Positions 44,081-53,891 of a stretch of 64,000 nucleotides of DNA are shown piece after piece. The position numbers were made by a program, and so were the translations under genes. The notes beneath the pieces were generated by a model. The model was not told where the DNA came from, ran no database searches, and saw nothing but the letters and a program-made list of their open reading frames with translations. Location: NCBI RefSeq assembly GCF_004302915.1, contig NZ_QQBI01000006.1, positions 1 through 64,000 of the forward strand, in the 5' to 3' direction. The DNA comes from Komagataeibacter xylinus (lineage in GTDB: Bacteria > Pseudomonadota > Alphaproteobacteria > Acetobacterales > Acetobacteraceae). Each line of letters opens with the position of its first letter. Position 1 is the stretch's first letter.

Positions 44081-45514
44081 ATGACAGGACTGGACCCGGA
44101 TAACTGGGATGCGCTGCGGGCCTTGGGCCACCAGATGGTCGATGACATGATGGACCGCCTGTCCACCCTGCGCGAGCGCCCGGTGTGGCAGCCCATGCCA
44201 CCCGCCCTGCGCGCGCAGTTGCACACCGGCCTGCCGCACGCGCCCACTCCGCCGGAAGAACTTTACGCCCGCTTTCGCGAACTGGTTGAACCCTATTCCA
44301 CCGGCAACGTGCACCCCGGCTTCATGGGCTGGGTGCATGGCGGCGGCACGGCGGTGGGCATGCTGTCGGAACTGCTGGTGGGGGGGCTGAATGCCAATTG
44401 CGGCGGCCGCGACCATGCGCCCATCGAGGTCGAGCGCGAGGTGATCCGCTGGGCCGCCGAGATGTGCGGCTTTCCCGCCGAGACAACGGGGCTGCTGGTT
44501 ACCGGCTCCTCCATGGCCAACATGATTGCCGTCATCACCGCCAGCCGCGCCGTGCCCGACGGGCTGAAAATGCGGGCCGCGGGCGTGGGCAGCCGCAGGC
44601 TGGTGGGCTATGCCGCCGCCACGGCCCATGGCTGCATTTCGCGCGCCTTCGACCTGACCGGGCTGGGCACGGACAGCCTGCGCGTGATTCCGGTGGATGA
44701 ACACAACCGCATGGTCCTGCCCGCACTCGAGCAGGCCATTGCCCGCGACCGGGCGGCAGGGCTTGAGCCGTTTATCGTGATCGGCACGGCTGGCACGGTG
44801 GATACCGGCGCGATTGATGACCTGAACACGCTGGCCGACATCGCAACGCGTGAGGATATCTGGTTTCATGTCGATGGCGCATTTGGCGCGCTGGCCATGC
44901 TGTCCGACACGCTGCGGCCCATGCTGCGCGGGCTGGAACGGGCCGATAGCGTGGCCTTTGACTTCCATAAATGGGCACAGGTGCAGTACGATGCGGGCTG
45001 CATCCTTGTCCGCCGCCCCGGTGCCCAGGTTGACGCTTTTGCCCAGTCCCGCGCCTATCTTGCACGCGAGGACCGCGGCCTTGCCACCAATGGCCCGTGG
45101 TACTGCGACCTCGGCCCCGACCTGTCACGCGGGTTCAGGGCGCTGAAAGTGTGGATGACGCTGGGCACCTATGGCGCCGATGGCATGGGCGACATGATTG
45201 CCAATTGCTGCGCCATCGCCCGCCACCTCGCTGCCCGTGTCGAGGCCAACCCGCGGCTGGAACTGCTCGCACCCGTGACCCTGAACATCGTGTGCTTCCG
45301 CATCATCGCCCCCGTGGAGGATCTGGACCACTTCAATGGCGAGGTGGTGAAAGACCTGCATGAAAGCGGGATTGCGGCGCCGTCCACCACCATCATCAAC
45401 GGGCACAAGGCCGTGCGGGCGGCCATCGTCAACCACCGCACCACCACTGCGGATGTTGACCGCATGCTCGATGCGCTGCTCGAACTCGCCGACCGCAGAC
45501 TGGTCGCCGCCTGA
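44081..45514 (+). CDS. group II pyridoxal phosphate-dependent amino acid decarboxylase
   Basis: 477 residues of the aromatic-L-amino-acid/tyrosine/DOPA decarboxylase fold. Lys297 in FDFHKWAQVQYDAGC binds PLP. VTGSSMANMIAVITASRAV is the phosphate-binding loop and WFHVDGAFGALAML carries the Asp that pairs with the ring nitrogen. The start ATG 44081 follows GGAGAGAG; upstream in-frame ATGs would overlap the transporter. The amine product cannot be told; tryptophan, DOPA and glutamate-type decarboxylases share this pattern. Confidence 0.9.
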   Translation: MTGLDPDNWDALRALGHQMVDDMMDRLSTLRERPVWQPMPPALRAQLHTGLPHAPTPPEELYARFRELVEPYSTGNVHPGFMGWVHGGGTAVGMLSELLVGGLNANCGGRDHAPIEVEREVIRWAAEMCGFPAETTGLLVTGSSMANMIAVITASRAVPDGLKMRAAGVGSRRLVGYAAATAHGCISRAFDLTGLGTDSLRVIPVDEHNRMVLPALEQAIARDRAAGLEPFIVIGTAGTVDTGAIDDLNTLADIATREDIWFHVDGAFGALAMLSDTLRPMLRGLERADSVAFDFHKWAQVQYDAGCILVRRPGAQVDAFAQSRAYLAREDRGLATNGPWYCDLGPDLSRGFRALKVWMTLGTYGADGMGDMIANCCAIARHLAARVEANPRLELLAPVTLNIVCFRIIAPVEDLDHFNGEVVKDLHESGIAAPSTTIINGHKAVRAAIVNHRTTTADVDRMLDALLELADRRLVAA

Positions 45515-45548
45515 AAAAAAGAATCCCCGCGCCAGACACGGCGCGGGG
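45514..45548 (-). terminator. intrinsic terminator of cobT
   Basis: A 9-bp stem (arms CCCCGCGCC and GGCGCGGGG, loop AGACAC, 45525-45548). On the minus strand it is followed by ATTC and seven Ts. It serves cobT and lies at the stop of the convergent decarboxylase. Confidence 0.85.
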
Positions 45549-45566
45549 CAGGGGAGCCGATGGCCT

Positions 45567-47480
45567 TCAGCGTTGACGGCGCGCCCCCCGCGCCGCTTCC
45601 TCGCCAAACAGTTCGGACAGCTTCTTCATCATCGTGCCGCCGAGTTCCTCGGGGTCGGTAATGGTCACGGCGCGACGGTAATAGCGCGTCACGTCATGGC
45701 CAATGCCGATGGCCAGCAGTTCGGTGCTGGTGCGCGTCTCGATATGGGCAATGACCTCGCGCAGGTGGTTCTCGAGGTAGGAGCCAGGATTGGCGGACAG
45801 CGTGCTGTCATCCACCGGCGCACCATCGGAAATCACCATCAGGATGCGCCTGCCTTCCGGGCGGGCGGCAAGGCGGCGCTGGGCCCAGAGCAGGGCCTCG
45901 CCATCAATGTTTTCCTTGAGCAGCCCCTCGCGCAGCATCAGGCCAAGGTTGCGCCGCGCGCGCCGCCACGGCATGTCGGCCGCCTTGTAGATGATATGGC
46001 GCAGGTCATTCAGCCGCCCCGGGTTTTCGGGCTTGTGCGCCTGCACCCACGCCTCGCGGCTGCGGCCACCTTTCCATGCACGGGTGGTGAAGCCGAGCAC
46101 TTCCACCTTCACCGCGCAGCGCTCGAGCGTGCGGGCCAGGATATCGCCGCACATGGCGGCCACCGAGATGGGGCGGCCACGCATGGAACCTGAATTATCG
46201 ATCAGGAGCGTGACCACCGTATCGCGGAAATCCATGTCACGCTCGCGCTTGTAGGACAGCGAGAGCATGGGATTGACCACGATGCGCGAAAGCCGCCCGG
46301 CATCGAGCATGCCTTCCTCAAGGTCGAACTCCCACGCGCGGGTCTGCTGCGCCATGAGCTTGCGCTGCAGGCGGTTGGCCAGCTTGGACACCACGCCCTG
46401 CATGCTGACAAGCTGCTGGTCGAGCGTCTGGCGCAGGCGGAACAGTTCTTCCGCGTCGCACAGATCCTCGGCGGCGATTTCCTCGTCATAAACGGTGGTG
46501 AAGGCATGATAGCCGCGCTGCGGCTCCGCTTCCTCCGCTTCCCCCTCGGCCGGGCCACCGGCTTCTTCCGACCCGCTGGCCGAGCCACCCTGCTCGCCAT
46601 CATCGGGTTCGTCATCACTGGCGCCGGTGCCCTGCGACATCTGCATGGGCTGGTTGCTGTCATCCTCCTCCGGGCCGTCCTCCTGGGCATCGGGGGTGGT
46701 GTCGTCAGCGGGTTCCTCGTCATCGCTACTGGCGGCCTCGGCATCGCTCGTGCCGTCATCCGCCTCTTCCTCGGGCGTGGTTTCCTGCTGGAGCAGATCA
46801 CACGCCATGAGCAGCCGGCGCGCGGCCTGGGCAAATTCCTGCTGGCTGTCCTGGCGTGCCGCCATCTCATCAAGGGCGCGGCGGGCAGCGGGCGGCAGAT
46901 CCTCGGCCCAGCGCGCCATCAGGTCATGCATGGATTGCGGCACCGGATGGCCCGACATGCGCTCGCGCGCCAGCAGCCCCAGCGCGAAGGGCGTAGGCAG
47001 CTTTGTGTGGCTGGGCAGGCGGTCAAGGCCCATATCGGCGCATTCCTGCGCCAGGCGGGCATCAAGATTGGCGGCCACCCCGGCCATGTGCCGCGCGCCA
47101 AGACTTTCCACCCGGGCCTGCTCGAGCATGTCATACACTTCGCGTGCTTCACCCGCGGGCGGGCGGGCACTTTCATGCAGGGGTGCATTGTGATGGCGCA
47201 GGCGCAGGGCCGCGGCATCGGCCGCACCGCGCATGCGGGTCATTTCCGCCCCGGTCATGCGGCGCGAGGGGTGGGGCAGGCGCACATGCGTGCCGGTAAC
47301 CGACACGCCGGAAGGCACGGGGCCATTGAGGAACGAGACCTCGGTCTGGGCCTGCCCACCCACGGCCCGCACGGCGCCAACCGTGGCGCGCTTGAAGCGC
47401 TCGGCGGTGCGGGCTTCATCCTCGGCCTGCGGGGCGGGGGTGTTTTTCCGGTTCTCGCGCATGCGTGCCTGCCCTGTCAT
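45567..47480 (-). CDS. cobT: aerobic cobaltochelatase subunit CobT
   Basis: 637 residues. With CobS it forms the AAA+ motor that drives cobalt insertion into hydrogenobyrinate diamide by CobN. An N-terminal helical part is followed by a long acidic stretch (about residues 230-335, many Glu/Asp) and a C-terminal VWA domain with MIDAS motif [12 protein letters not shown] near 426. The start ATG shares a base with the cobS stop (TGATG). cobN is not visible in the window. Confidence 0.95.
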   Translation of the reverse strand: MTGQARMRENRKNTPAPQAEDEARTAERFKRATVGAVRAVGGQAQTEVSFLNGPVPSGVSVTGTHVRLPHPSRRMTGAEMTRMRGAADAAALRLRHHNAPLHESARPPAGEAREVYDMLEQARVESLGARHMAGVAANLDARLAQECADMGLDRLPSHTKLPTPFALGLLARERMSGHPVPQSMHDLMARWAEDLPPAARRALDEMAARQDSQQEFAQAARRLLMACDLLQQETTPEEEADDGTSDAEAASSDDEEPADDTTPDAQEDGPEEDDSNQPMQMSQGTGASDDEPDDGEQGGSASGSEEAGGPAEGEAEEAEPQRGYHAFTTVYDEEIAAEDLCDAEELFRLRQTLDQQLVSMQGVVSKLANRLQRKLMAQQTRAWEFDLEEGMLDAGRLSRIVVNPMLSLSYKRERDMDFRDTVVTLLIDNSGSMRGRPISVAAMCGDILARTLERCAVKVEVLGFTTRAWKGGRSREAWVQAHKPENPGRLNDLRHIIYKAADMPWRRARRNLGLMLREGLLKENIDGEALLWAQRRLAARPEGRRILMVISDGAPVDDSTLSANPGSYLENHLREVIAHIETRTSTELLAIGIGHDVTRYYRRAVTITDPEELGGTMMKKLSELFGEEAARGARRQR

Positions 47481-48505
47481 CAGCCCCGTGGCGCCAGCGG
47501 GCTGGCGTTGAAGCAGCGCTGGTAATATTCCGCCACCGTGGGGCGCTCCGCCTCATCGCACTTGTTGAGGAAGGTAACGCGGAAGGCGAAGGCAAGATCG
47601 TTGAAAATACGGAAGTTTTCCGCCCAGCTGATGACCGTGCGCGGCGACATGACGGTGGAAATGTCACCCGCGATGAAGCCCGAGCGCGTGAGGTCGGCCA
47701 ACGCCACCATGCTTTCCACCCGCTTGCGGCCCGCTTCGTCCTTTTTGGGGTCGATGCCCATCTTGGCCAGCACGATGGCGGTTTCCTGCGCGTGGGGCAG
47801 GTAGTTGAGCGTGGTCACGATGTTCCAGCGGTCCATCTGGCCCTGGTTGATCTGCTGCGTGCCATGATACAGGCCCGTCGTATCGCCCAGGCCCACCGTG
47901 TTGGCCGTGGCGAACAGGCGGAAGAAGGGATGCGGGCGGATCACGCGGTTCTGGTCGAGCAGCGTCAGGTGGCCTTCCACCTCAAGCACGCGCTGGATCA
48001 CGAACATCACATCGGGGCGGCCGGCATCATATTCATCAAACACCAGCGCGCAGGGGTGCTGAAGGCCCCACGGCAGCAGGCCCTCGCGGAATTCGGTGAT
48101 CTGCTGGCCATCCTTGAGCACGATCGCATCCTTGCCGATCAGGTCGATGCGCGAGATGTGGCTGTCGAGGTTGATGCGCACGCTCGGCCAGTTGAGGCGG
48201 GCGGCGACCTGCTCGATATGCGATGACTTGCCGGTGCCATGATAGCCCTGCACCATGACGCGGCGGTTGAAGGCAAACCCCGCCAGGATGGCCAGCGTGG
48301 TGTCGTGGTCGAATTTGTACGACGGGTCGATATCGGGCACATGATCCGTGCGCACCGAGAAGGCAGGCACCTTCATGTCGCTGTCGATGCCGAACACATC
48401 GCGTGCCGAAACCTGCAGGTCAGGCGCATTGACGGCCGAAATGGCGGGGAGTGGCGTGCCGCTTGCATCCACGGCGGCAGTTGTCAGGTCTGCTGGTTCG
48501 TTCAT
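47480..48505 (-). CDS. cobS: aerobic cobaltochelatase subunit CobS
   Basis: 341-residue AAA+ ATPase of the cobaltochelatase complex. Walker [16 protein letters not shown], Walker [14 protein letters not shown], sensor [14 protein letters not shown] and the [11 protein letters not shown] helix insert match CobS. ATG 48505 starts the family N-terminus after a weak ribosome site; a GTG at 48523 is possible. Coupled to cobT. The J-domain gene upstream and bolA belong to the same conserved neighbourhood. Confidence 0.95.
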   Translation of the reverse strand: MNEPADLTTAAVDASGTPLPAISAVNAPDLQVSARDVFGIDSDMKVPAFSVRTDHVPDIDPSYKFDHDTTLAILAGFAFNRRVMVQGYHGTGKSSHIEQVAARLNWPSVRINLDSHISRIDLIGKDAIVLKDGQQITEFREGLLPWGLQHPCALVFDEYDAGRPDVMFVIQRVLEVEGHLTLLDQNRVIRPHPFFRLFATANTVGLGDTTGLYHGTQQINQGQMDRWNIVTTLNYLPHAQETAIVLAKMGIDPKKDEAGRKRVESMVALADLTRSGFIAGDISTVMSPRTVISWAENFRIFNDLAFAFRVTFLNKCDEAERPTVAEYYQRCFNASPLAPRG

Positions 48506-48577
48506 CTGCTTTATCTCGTCCGTCACTTCGTCTGTTAGGGCCCACCATGACAGCGCAGGGCGGCATATCGGGCCTTG

Positions 48578-48601
48578 AGTATAAACATATCTGTAACAGA
48601 T
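48578..48601 (-). promoter_or_regulatory. cobS promoter region with palindrome
   Basis: On the minus strand a -10-like TATACT (48578-48583) is preceded by ATCTGTTACAGAT, an inverted repeat of six bases each side of one T (48589-48601). The dyad overlaps the spacer and may be a regulator site. Mapping is needed; the -35 is not obvious. Confidence 0.4.
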
Positions 48602-48626
48602 CGGCCATATGATGGCGCGGCCCGTT

Positions 48627-49256
48627 TCAGGCGCGCCGGGCCGCATCCTCATGCCCGCTGGTGGCCACCAGATGGGCGCGCACCGTGGTGTAGGCGAGAT
48701 TGATGCCCTTGAAGCGCTCTTCCGCGTTGCGATCGCCGCCATTGGCATCGGGGTGGTGCTGGCGGGCAAGCTGCCTGTAGCGGGTCTTGAGTTCCTCCAT
48801 CGACACGGGCCAGCCCAGGTCGAGCACGCCAAGCGGATAGCGCAGCGCGGGCGGCGCGCCGACCCGGCGGTCCACATCCTGCTGGCGGCGCGCACGGCTG
48901 CGCGCGCGTGCCTTGGCCGCCCCCCTGAGCAGGTCGAGCGGGTCGATCACGTCATCCTCGCTGAACGCGCGGGCGGCGCTGCCCTGGCCCAGCTTCCATG
49001 AAGGACGGTCCCATGAGGCATCGGCGCGGATATGCGCCTCGATCTGGCCGGGCGACATGCCGCGGTAATAGTCCCACCGTGAATTGTATTCACGCACATG
49101 TTCAAGGCAGAACCAGAAATACTTGTTCAACGCATCACGCGAGCGCGGGGCCCGGTAGCCTGCGGGCTGGTCGCAGCCATGCATGTCGCAGCAGCGATCC
49201 GGCGCATCGGGATCGGGGTCAAAGGCGCGGTGCCGGGTGTTCCTTCTCTTCATCAT
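48627..49256 (-). CDS. J-domain protein
   Basis: 209 residues. The C-terminal domain (about residues 140-205) is a DnaJ-type J domain with the catalytic HPD in [21 protein letters not shown]. The N-terminal 80 residues carry two Cys ([20 protein letters not shown]) and a helical region [20 protein letters not shown]. It lacks the zinc-finger and C-terminal domains of DnaJ, so it is a specialised co-chaperone. It sits between bolA and cobS; ATG 49256 is the best start, with a weak ribosome site. Confidence 0.85.
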   Translation of the reverse strand: MMKRRNTRHRAFDPDPDAPDRCCDMHGCDQPAGYRAPRSRDALNKYFWFCLEHVREYNSRWDYYRGMSPGQIEAHIRADASWDRPSWKLGQGSAARAFSEDDVIDPLDLLRGAAKARARSRARRQQDVDRRVGAPPALRYPLGVLDLGWPVSMEELKTRYRQLARQHHPDANGGDRNAEERFKGINLAYTTVRAHLVATSGHEDAARRA

Positions 49257-49335
49257 TCCCGTTATGTGCGCCTGTCCATGCTTCGTGCAAGAGCGAAGCT
49301 GTGCAATGAATGATCCCGCTATCATGGAGCCGCCA

Positions 49336-49650
49336 ATGGAACAGCACGCAACCGGCCGGGCCGGACGGATCGACCGCATCATACGCGAACACCTCGCCCC
49401 GGTGGAACTCACCATCCACGATGACAGTGCCCGCCACGCCCACCACGTGCATGTGCGCGACAACGGCGTGCAGGCAGGTGAAAGTCACTATAACGTGCTG
49501 ATCGTCAGCCCCGCCTTCGAGGGCGTGGGCCGCGTGCAGCGCTCGCGGCTGGTGCATGAGCTGCTGGCGGGTGAATTCGCGGGTGGCATGCATGCGCTCT
49601 CGCTCGTGCTGCGCACGCCCGCCGAGCAGGCGCGGATGGCCACGGCATGA
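49336..49650 (+). CDS. bolA: BolA family protein
   Basis: 104 residues with the BolA/IbaG fold: RIDRIIREHLAPVELTIHDD, a His-rich HAHHVHVRDNG loop, then ESHYNVLIVSPAFEGVGRVQRSRLVHELL and the conserved tail ELLAGEFAGGMHALSLVLRTP. It is linked to monothiol glutaredoxin and iron-sulfur homeostasis. ATG 49336 has GGAG six bases upstream; ATGs at 49306 and 49324 are alternatives. It overlaps the next gene by 4 nt and is divergent from the J-domain gene. Confidence 0.93.
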   Translation: MEQHATGRAGRIDRIIREHLAPVELTIHDDSARHAHHVHVRDNGVQAGESHYNVLIVSPAFEGVGRVQRSRLVHELLAGEFAGGMHALSLVLRTPAEQARMATA

Positions 49651-50273
49651 AACCCGCCTTTCCCTTCGCCACGCGGCGGCTGATGATGGGCGGCCTACTC
49701 ACGCTGCTCGCCGCCTGCGCGGGCACGCCTGCCACCACATCACCCAATCAGGCCGATGACATCGCCCGCGTCGAGACCTACCTCAACACCTCACGCGGGT
49801 TGCAGGCCAATTTCGTGCAGACCTGGCCCGATGGCGGCAAGGGGCAGGGGGTCATGCATTATGACCCCGGCCGCCTGCGGCTGGATTATGCCACGCCGGG
49901 CTCGATGAAGCTGGTGGCAGCGAACGGGCACCTGCTGTTTGTCGATCACCGGCGCGAATCGGTCACCCGCATGTCGCTTGGCCGCCAGCCGCTCGGCCTG
50001 CTGCTTGACCAGCCGGTGCACCTGTCTGGCCAGATTGCGGTCACAGCGGTGCAGCACGGGCAGAACAGCCTGCAGGTCTCACTGGGGCGGCGCGATAGCG
50101 AATCGCAGGGCATCCTGACCCTCGGATTCGCGGATATCGGGGGCAAGCTGTCGCTGCTGGTCATTGAAATGACCGACGTGGAACGCCAGCACATCCGCCT
50201 TGACCTGACCGATACCACGGTCAGCGGGCAGGCCTGGCCTGACGCAATGTTTACCCTCAGCTCCAGTAATTGA
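49647..50273 (+). CDS. LolA-like outer membrane carrier protein with a lipobox
   Basis: 208 residues. The N-terminus MKPAFPFATRRLMMGGLLTL LAAC has a lipobox (Cys24), so the protein is probably a lipoprotein. The body (VETYLNTSRGLQANFVQTWP, DPGRLRLDYATPGSMKLVAA, FTLSSSN end) matches the LolA/LolA-like carrier family, a beta half-barrel binding lipids. Canonical LolA is soluble, so a lipobox suggests a membrane-tethered variant. Overlaps bolA in an ATGA. Confidence 0.8.
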   Translation: MKPAFPFATRRLMMGGLLTLLAACAGTPATTSPNQADDIARVETYLNTSRGLQANFVQTWPDGGKGQGVMHYDPGRLRLDYATPGSMKLVAANGHLLFVDHRRESVTRMSLGRQPLGLLLDQPVHLSGQIAVTAVQHGQNSLQVSLGRRDSESQGILTLGFADIGGKLSLLVIEMTDVERQHIRLDLTDTTVSGQAWPDAMFTLSSSN

Positions 50274-50293
50274 CCGCAGGACGGCGCGCGGCC

Positions 50294-50968
50294 TTACTCC
50301 CGCGCGCCACGAATCGGGCCGAGGCAGGATTCCCATGTCTCGGCCAGCGCGGTATCCACGTCCTCCATGCTGACCCGCTTGCCCAGTTTGGCCAGGCTGG
50401 TCACGCCGTATTCGCTGATGCCACAGGGCACGATTCCGCCAAAATCGCTCAGGTCGGGGTCAACATTGATCGCGATTCCATGCCAGCTCACCCAGCGTGA
50501 GACCCGCACGCCAATCGCCGCGATCTTTTCCTCCCGCCCCGTGGCGGGGTCGACCACCCACACGCCAATACGCTCGGCGCGGCGCTCTCCCGTCACCCCA
50601 AAGCGGGCGAGGGTGCGGATGATCCATTCCTCCAGCGCATGAACATAGGCCCGCAGGTCGCGCGGGGGCACCATGGCACGCGGGCGGGTCAGGTCGAGCA
50701 TGGCATAGGCCACGCGCTGGCCGGGACCGTGATAGGTCCACTGCCCACCACGCCCGGCAGGGTAGGTGGGGTAGCCACGCGGGTTGAACAGGTCCGAATC
50801 CCTTGCCGATGTCCCGGCGGTGTATGTGGGGGGATGTTCGAGCAGCCACACGCGCTCGGGGGCAGTACCCGCCCGAATTCCACGGGCCTGGGCCTCCATC
50901 TGAGCCAATGCGGTGGGGTAGGGCACCTGTTGTGGTGCTTTATTCCATAAAAATTCATTTTCGGTCAT
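50294..50968 (-). CDS. lipB: lipoyl(octanoyl) transferase
   Basis: 224 residues. It moves octanoyl groups from acyl carrier protein to lipoyl domains in the cytoplasm. Signatures: [28 protein letters not shown], then [18 protein letters not shown] with catalytic Lys and [15 protein letters not shown] with catalytic Cys. ATG 50968 is chosen with GAGCGGG upstream; ATG 50986 is the alternative. It converges on the LolA-like gene. Confidence 0.94.
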   Translation of the reverse strand: MTENEFLWNKAPQQVPYPTALAQMEAQARGIRAGTAPERVWLLEHPPTYTAGTSARDSDLFNPRGYPTYPAGRGGQWTYHGPGQRVAYAMLDLTRPRAMVPPRDLRAYVHALEEWIIRTLARFGVTGERRAERIGVWVVDPATGREEKIAAIGVRVSRWVSWHGIAINVDPDLSDFGGIVPCGISEYGVTSLAKLGKRVSMEDVDTALAETWESCLGPIRGARE

Positions 50969-51046
50969 TGCCCGCTCGTCTTTCATCAGCTATACGCCCA
51001 TTCATCGTCATGACGGTATCGCTCACTCGATGCTCGTTGTCACGTT

Positions 51047-51132
51047 GCGGCCATGGCGGAATGGTAGACGCGCAAGCTTGAGGTGCTTGTGGGGGCAACC
51101 CCGTGGAAGTTCGAGTCTTCTTGGCCGCACCA
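51047..51132 (+). tRNA. tRNA-Leu(GAG)
   Basis: 83-nt leucine tRNA with a long variable arm plus an encoded CCA. Acceptor GCGGCCA/TGGCCGC, discriminator A, D-arm GGCGGAATGGTAGACGC, anticodon loop TTGAGGT with GAG, T-loop GTTCGAGTC. It decodes CUC/CUU. Confidence 0.93.
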
Positions 51133-51358
51133 CTGACTTTTCCTGAAAATTGATGCGAGATGAAACACATCACCCCAGCGGGGCAGATGTGTTTTTGTAT
51201 GCACGGAATTTAAATTGTCTGTTCCCTGCAACTCCCGGGCGGGAAGGGCGTTCAGGCTCATGTCATAAAAAAGTCACAATTCTTCCTCATTGAGTGCCTC
51301 ACTCTACCGCAGGGTCATACACCCCGCAGAACAGCAGTTCAGGCTGACCCGTACGTTA

Positions 51359-51386
51359 CAAATGATGTCGATTACGCCATCATTTG
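51359..51386. promoter_or_regulatory. inverted repeat upstream of galU
   Basis: CAAATGATG (51359-51367) and CATCATTTG (51378-51386) form a perfect 9-bp inverted repeat around an 11-bp spacer. A third related GATGATG follows at 51388-51394. This looks like a dimeric regulator site rather than a terminator, since no T-run follows. Confidence 0.5.
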
Positions 51387-51404
51387 CGATGATGCATGGC
51401 AATA

Positions 51405-51418
51405 GTGATTTAAATCAT
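51405..51418. promoter_or_regulatory. FNR/CRP-family-like site upstream of galU
   Basis: GTGATTTAAATCAT contains the 12-bp palindrome TGATTTAAATCA and matches the FNR consensus TTGAT-N4-ATCAA at eight of ten defined positions. It lies 128 bp before the galU start. Acetic acid bacteria have an FNR-type regulator, but direct control of galU here is inference. Confidence 0.45.
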
Positions 51419-51545
51419 GTTTGGTCCTGATGAAGCACGCTATATCCTTTCCCATCTGGCAACACCCTGATCCCTGTCATCATTATAACAATGGGCGGTC
51501 AGCCGGGATTGTCTGTTTCTGCCATGCATCTTGAGGTAAATATTA

Positions 51546-52415
51546 GTGATTAAGCCCCTTAAAAAAGCCGTATTGCCGGTTGCCGGCCTTGGCACCCGTT
51601 TCCTGCCCGCAACCAAGTGCGTGCCCAAGGAAATGCTCACCGTTGTCGATCGCCCGCTGATCCAGTACGCCATCGACGAAGCGCGTGAAGCCGGGATCGA
51701 GGAATTCTGCCTCGTGTCCAGCCGGGGCAAGGATTCCCTGATCGACTATTTCGACATTTCCTATGAGCTTGAAGACACGCTGAAGGCCCGCAAGAAGGCC
51801 TCCGCGCTCAAGGCGCTCGAAGCCACGCGCGTGACCCCGGGGTCCATGCTGTCCGTGCGCCAGCAGGAGCCGCTCGGCCTTGGCCACGCCATCTGGTGTG
51901 CGCGTGAGTTCATTGGCAACGACCCGTTCGCCATCCTGCTGCCCGATGACGTGGTGCAGAGCGAAAAGTCCTGCATCGGCCAGCTGGTTGAAGTCTACAA
52001 CAAGACCGGCGGCAACGTGCTGGCCGTGACCGAGGTGCCGCGCGAGCAGACCGGCAGCTACGGCATCCTCGACGTCGGCGCGGATGACGGCAAGACGGTT
52101 GAAGTGAAGGGCCTTGTTGAAAAGCCCGACCCCAAGGATGCGCCCTCGACCCTGTCGGTCATTGGTCGCTACGTGCTGACGGCGGACGTGCTCAAGCACC
52201 TTGCCAAGCTCGAAAAGGGTGCAGGCGGCGAAGTGCAGCTGACCGACGCCATGGCCAAGACTATCGGTCACGTGCCGTTCCACGGTTACCGCTACGAAGG
52301 CAAGCGCTTCGACTGCGGCAGCAAGCCGGGCTTCCTTGAAGCACAGATCGCCTTCGCCCTCGCACGCGAGGACCTGGCGGGCGACGTGCGGGAATTCCTC
52401 AAAAAGTATAAATGA
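51546..52415 (+). CDS. galU: UTP-glucose-1-phosphate uridylyltransferase
   Basis: 289 residues. It makes UDP-glucose from glucose-1-phosphate, the direct precursor of cellulose and other glucans. KKAVLPVAGLGTRFLPATKC is the nucleotide-binding signature and PKEMLTVVDRPLIQYAIDEA the substrate loop. The GTG start is followed by the family N-terminus and preceded by GAGG; no better ATG exists nearby. It overlaps the next gene by 4 nt, so supply and processing of hexose phosphates are coupled. Confidence 0.96.
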   Translation: MIKPLKKAVLPVAGLGTRFLPATKCVPKEMLTVVDRPLIQYAIDEAREAGIEEFCLVSSRGKDSLIDYFDISYELEDTLKARKKASALKALEATRVTPGSMLSVRQQEPLGLGHAIWCAREFIGNDPFAILLPDDVVQSEKSCIGQLVEVYNKTGGNVLAVTEVPREQTGSYGILDVGADDGKTVEVKGLVEKPDPKDAPSTLSVIGRYVLTADVLKHLAKLEKGAGGEVQLTDAMAKTIGHVPFHGYRYEGKRFDCGSKPGFLEAQIAFALAREDLAGDVREFLKKYK

Positions 52416-53821
52416 GCTTCAGGCACCATTTCGACCCCACAAGCCTGCGGGAATACGATATCCGCGGGATTGTGGGCGAAAGCCTGACGCAGGACGACGC
52501 CTATGCCATCGGCCGCACCTTCGGCTCCATGGTGGCACGGGCTGGCGGCTCGACTGTCGCCATCGGTTATGACGGACGCCTGTCATCCCCCGCCCTTGAG
52601 CGCGCGCTCGGGGCAGGGGCCATGGCGTCTGGCATGACCGTGCTACGCATCGGGCGTGGCCCCACGCCGATGCTCTATTTTGCCGCGACCACGCTGGTGG
52701 CCGATGGCGCGATTATGGTGACAGGCAGCCATAACCCGCCTGACCATAACGGCTTCAAGATGGTGCTTGGCAACAGACCATTTTTTGGTGAACAGATCCG
52801 CGAACTGGGCCGACTGGCCGCAGGCGGCGATGTCGTGGCCGAGGCCACCGGCACCACGCGCGATGTGAACGTGATTCCCGCCTATGTCGATCGCCTGCTG
52901 CGCGACTGGGATGGTACGGACCGGCCCCTCAATGTCGTATGGGACAGCGGCAATGGCGCCGCGGGCGAAATCCTGTCACTGCTGGTGAAAAGACTGCCGG
53001 GCAGGCATCGCATTCTCAACGCTGAAATTGACGGCACTTTTCCCGCCCATCATCCTGACCCGACCGTTCTGGCCAACCTCGAGCAGCTTATCGCCGCAGT
53101 GAGGGAGGATGGGGCTGATCTGGGCCTGGCCTTTGATGGCGATGCCGACCGCCTGGGCGTGGTGGACAATACCGGCACCGTGCTGTGGGCGGACCAGCTT
53201 ATGGTTGTGCTGGCGCGCGACATCCTGCGCGACCATGCGGGTGCTACAGTCATTGCCGATGTCAAGGCAAGCCAGACCCTGTTTGAAGAGATTGACCGCG
53301 CAGGCGGCACGCCACTGATGTGGAAGAGCGGGCATTCCCCCATCAAGATGAAGATGGCCGAGACCGGCGCGCCACTGGCGGGCGAGATGTCAGGCCATTT
53401 CTTTTTTGCCGATCGCTGGTACGGATTTGATGACGGGCTATACGCGGCACTCCGCCTGCTGGGTATCGTCTCGCGGCTCAGTGGTCCGCTCTCCGATGTG
53501 CGGCTGGGCCTGCCTGCTGCCGTTTCCACGCCTGAACTGCGCTTTGCTTGCGCCGATACCCGCAAATTCGCGGTGATTGCCGAAGTCGCCAAACGGCTTG
53601 AACGCAGCGGCGCACGTGTCTCCACCATTGATGGCGTGCGCGTGAGCACACCCGATGGCTGGTGGCTGCTCCGCGCCTCCAACACCCAGGCGGTTCTTGT
53701 TGCCCGGGCGGAAGGCGCGAGTGCCGCGGCACTGGACCGGCTGAAGACCGCGATCACGGCGCAACTGGAAGCATCTGGCCTTCGCGCGCCCGACTTTTCC
53801 GGCACGCCCGCCCTACATTAA
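52412..53821 (+). CDS. phosphomannomutase/phosphoglucomutase (AlgC/ManB family)
   Basis: 469 residues of the alpha-D-phosphohexomutase family. DIRGIVGESLT opens the fold. Ser106 in IMVTGSHNPPDHNGFK is the phosphorylated serine, LAFDGDADRLGVVD binds metal, and GEMSGHFFFADRW is the sugar-binding loop. It can supply mannose-1-phosphate for GDP-sugars as well as glucose-1-phosphate. ATGA-coupled to galU. A full repeat copy follows it. Confidence 0.93.
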   Translation: MSFRHHFDPTSLREYDIRGIVGESLTQDDAYAIGRTFGSMVARAGGSTVAIGYDGRLSSPALERALGAGAMASGMTVLRIGRGPTPMLYFAATTLVADGAIMVTGSHNPPDHNGFKMVLGNRPFFGEQIRELGRLAAGGDVVAEATGTTRDVNVIPAYVDRLLRDWDGTDRPLNVVWDSGNGAAGEILSLLVKRLPGRHRILNAEIDGTFPAHHPDPTVLANLEQLIAAVREDGADLGLAFDGDADRLGVVDNTGTVLWADQLMVVLARDILRDHAGATVIADVKASQTLFEEIDRAGGTPLMWKSGHSPIKMKMAETGAPLAGEMSGHFFFADRWYGFDDGLYAALRLLGIVSRLSGPLSDVRLGLPAAVSTPELRFACADTRKFAVIAEVAKRLERSGARVSTIDGVRVSTPDGWWLLRASNTQAVLVARAEGASAAALDRLKTAITAQLEASGLRAPDFSGTPALH

Positions 53822-53891
53822 TCAACGCTGCCGGGCGAACTGCTTAAAGACTATTTAAAAAGATAGTCCCTCTAAAACCCTGAAATTATAT

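Larger units (their letters stand above)
51133..51545. other. long intergenic region before galU
   Basis: The 413 bp between tRNA-Leu and galU are more AT-rich than the genes and contain no supported coding region. They carry two dyads annotated separately and several A/T-rich stretches that could hold the galU promoter. Its length suggests regulation of the galU operon. Confidence 0.6.
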
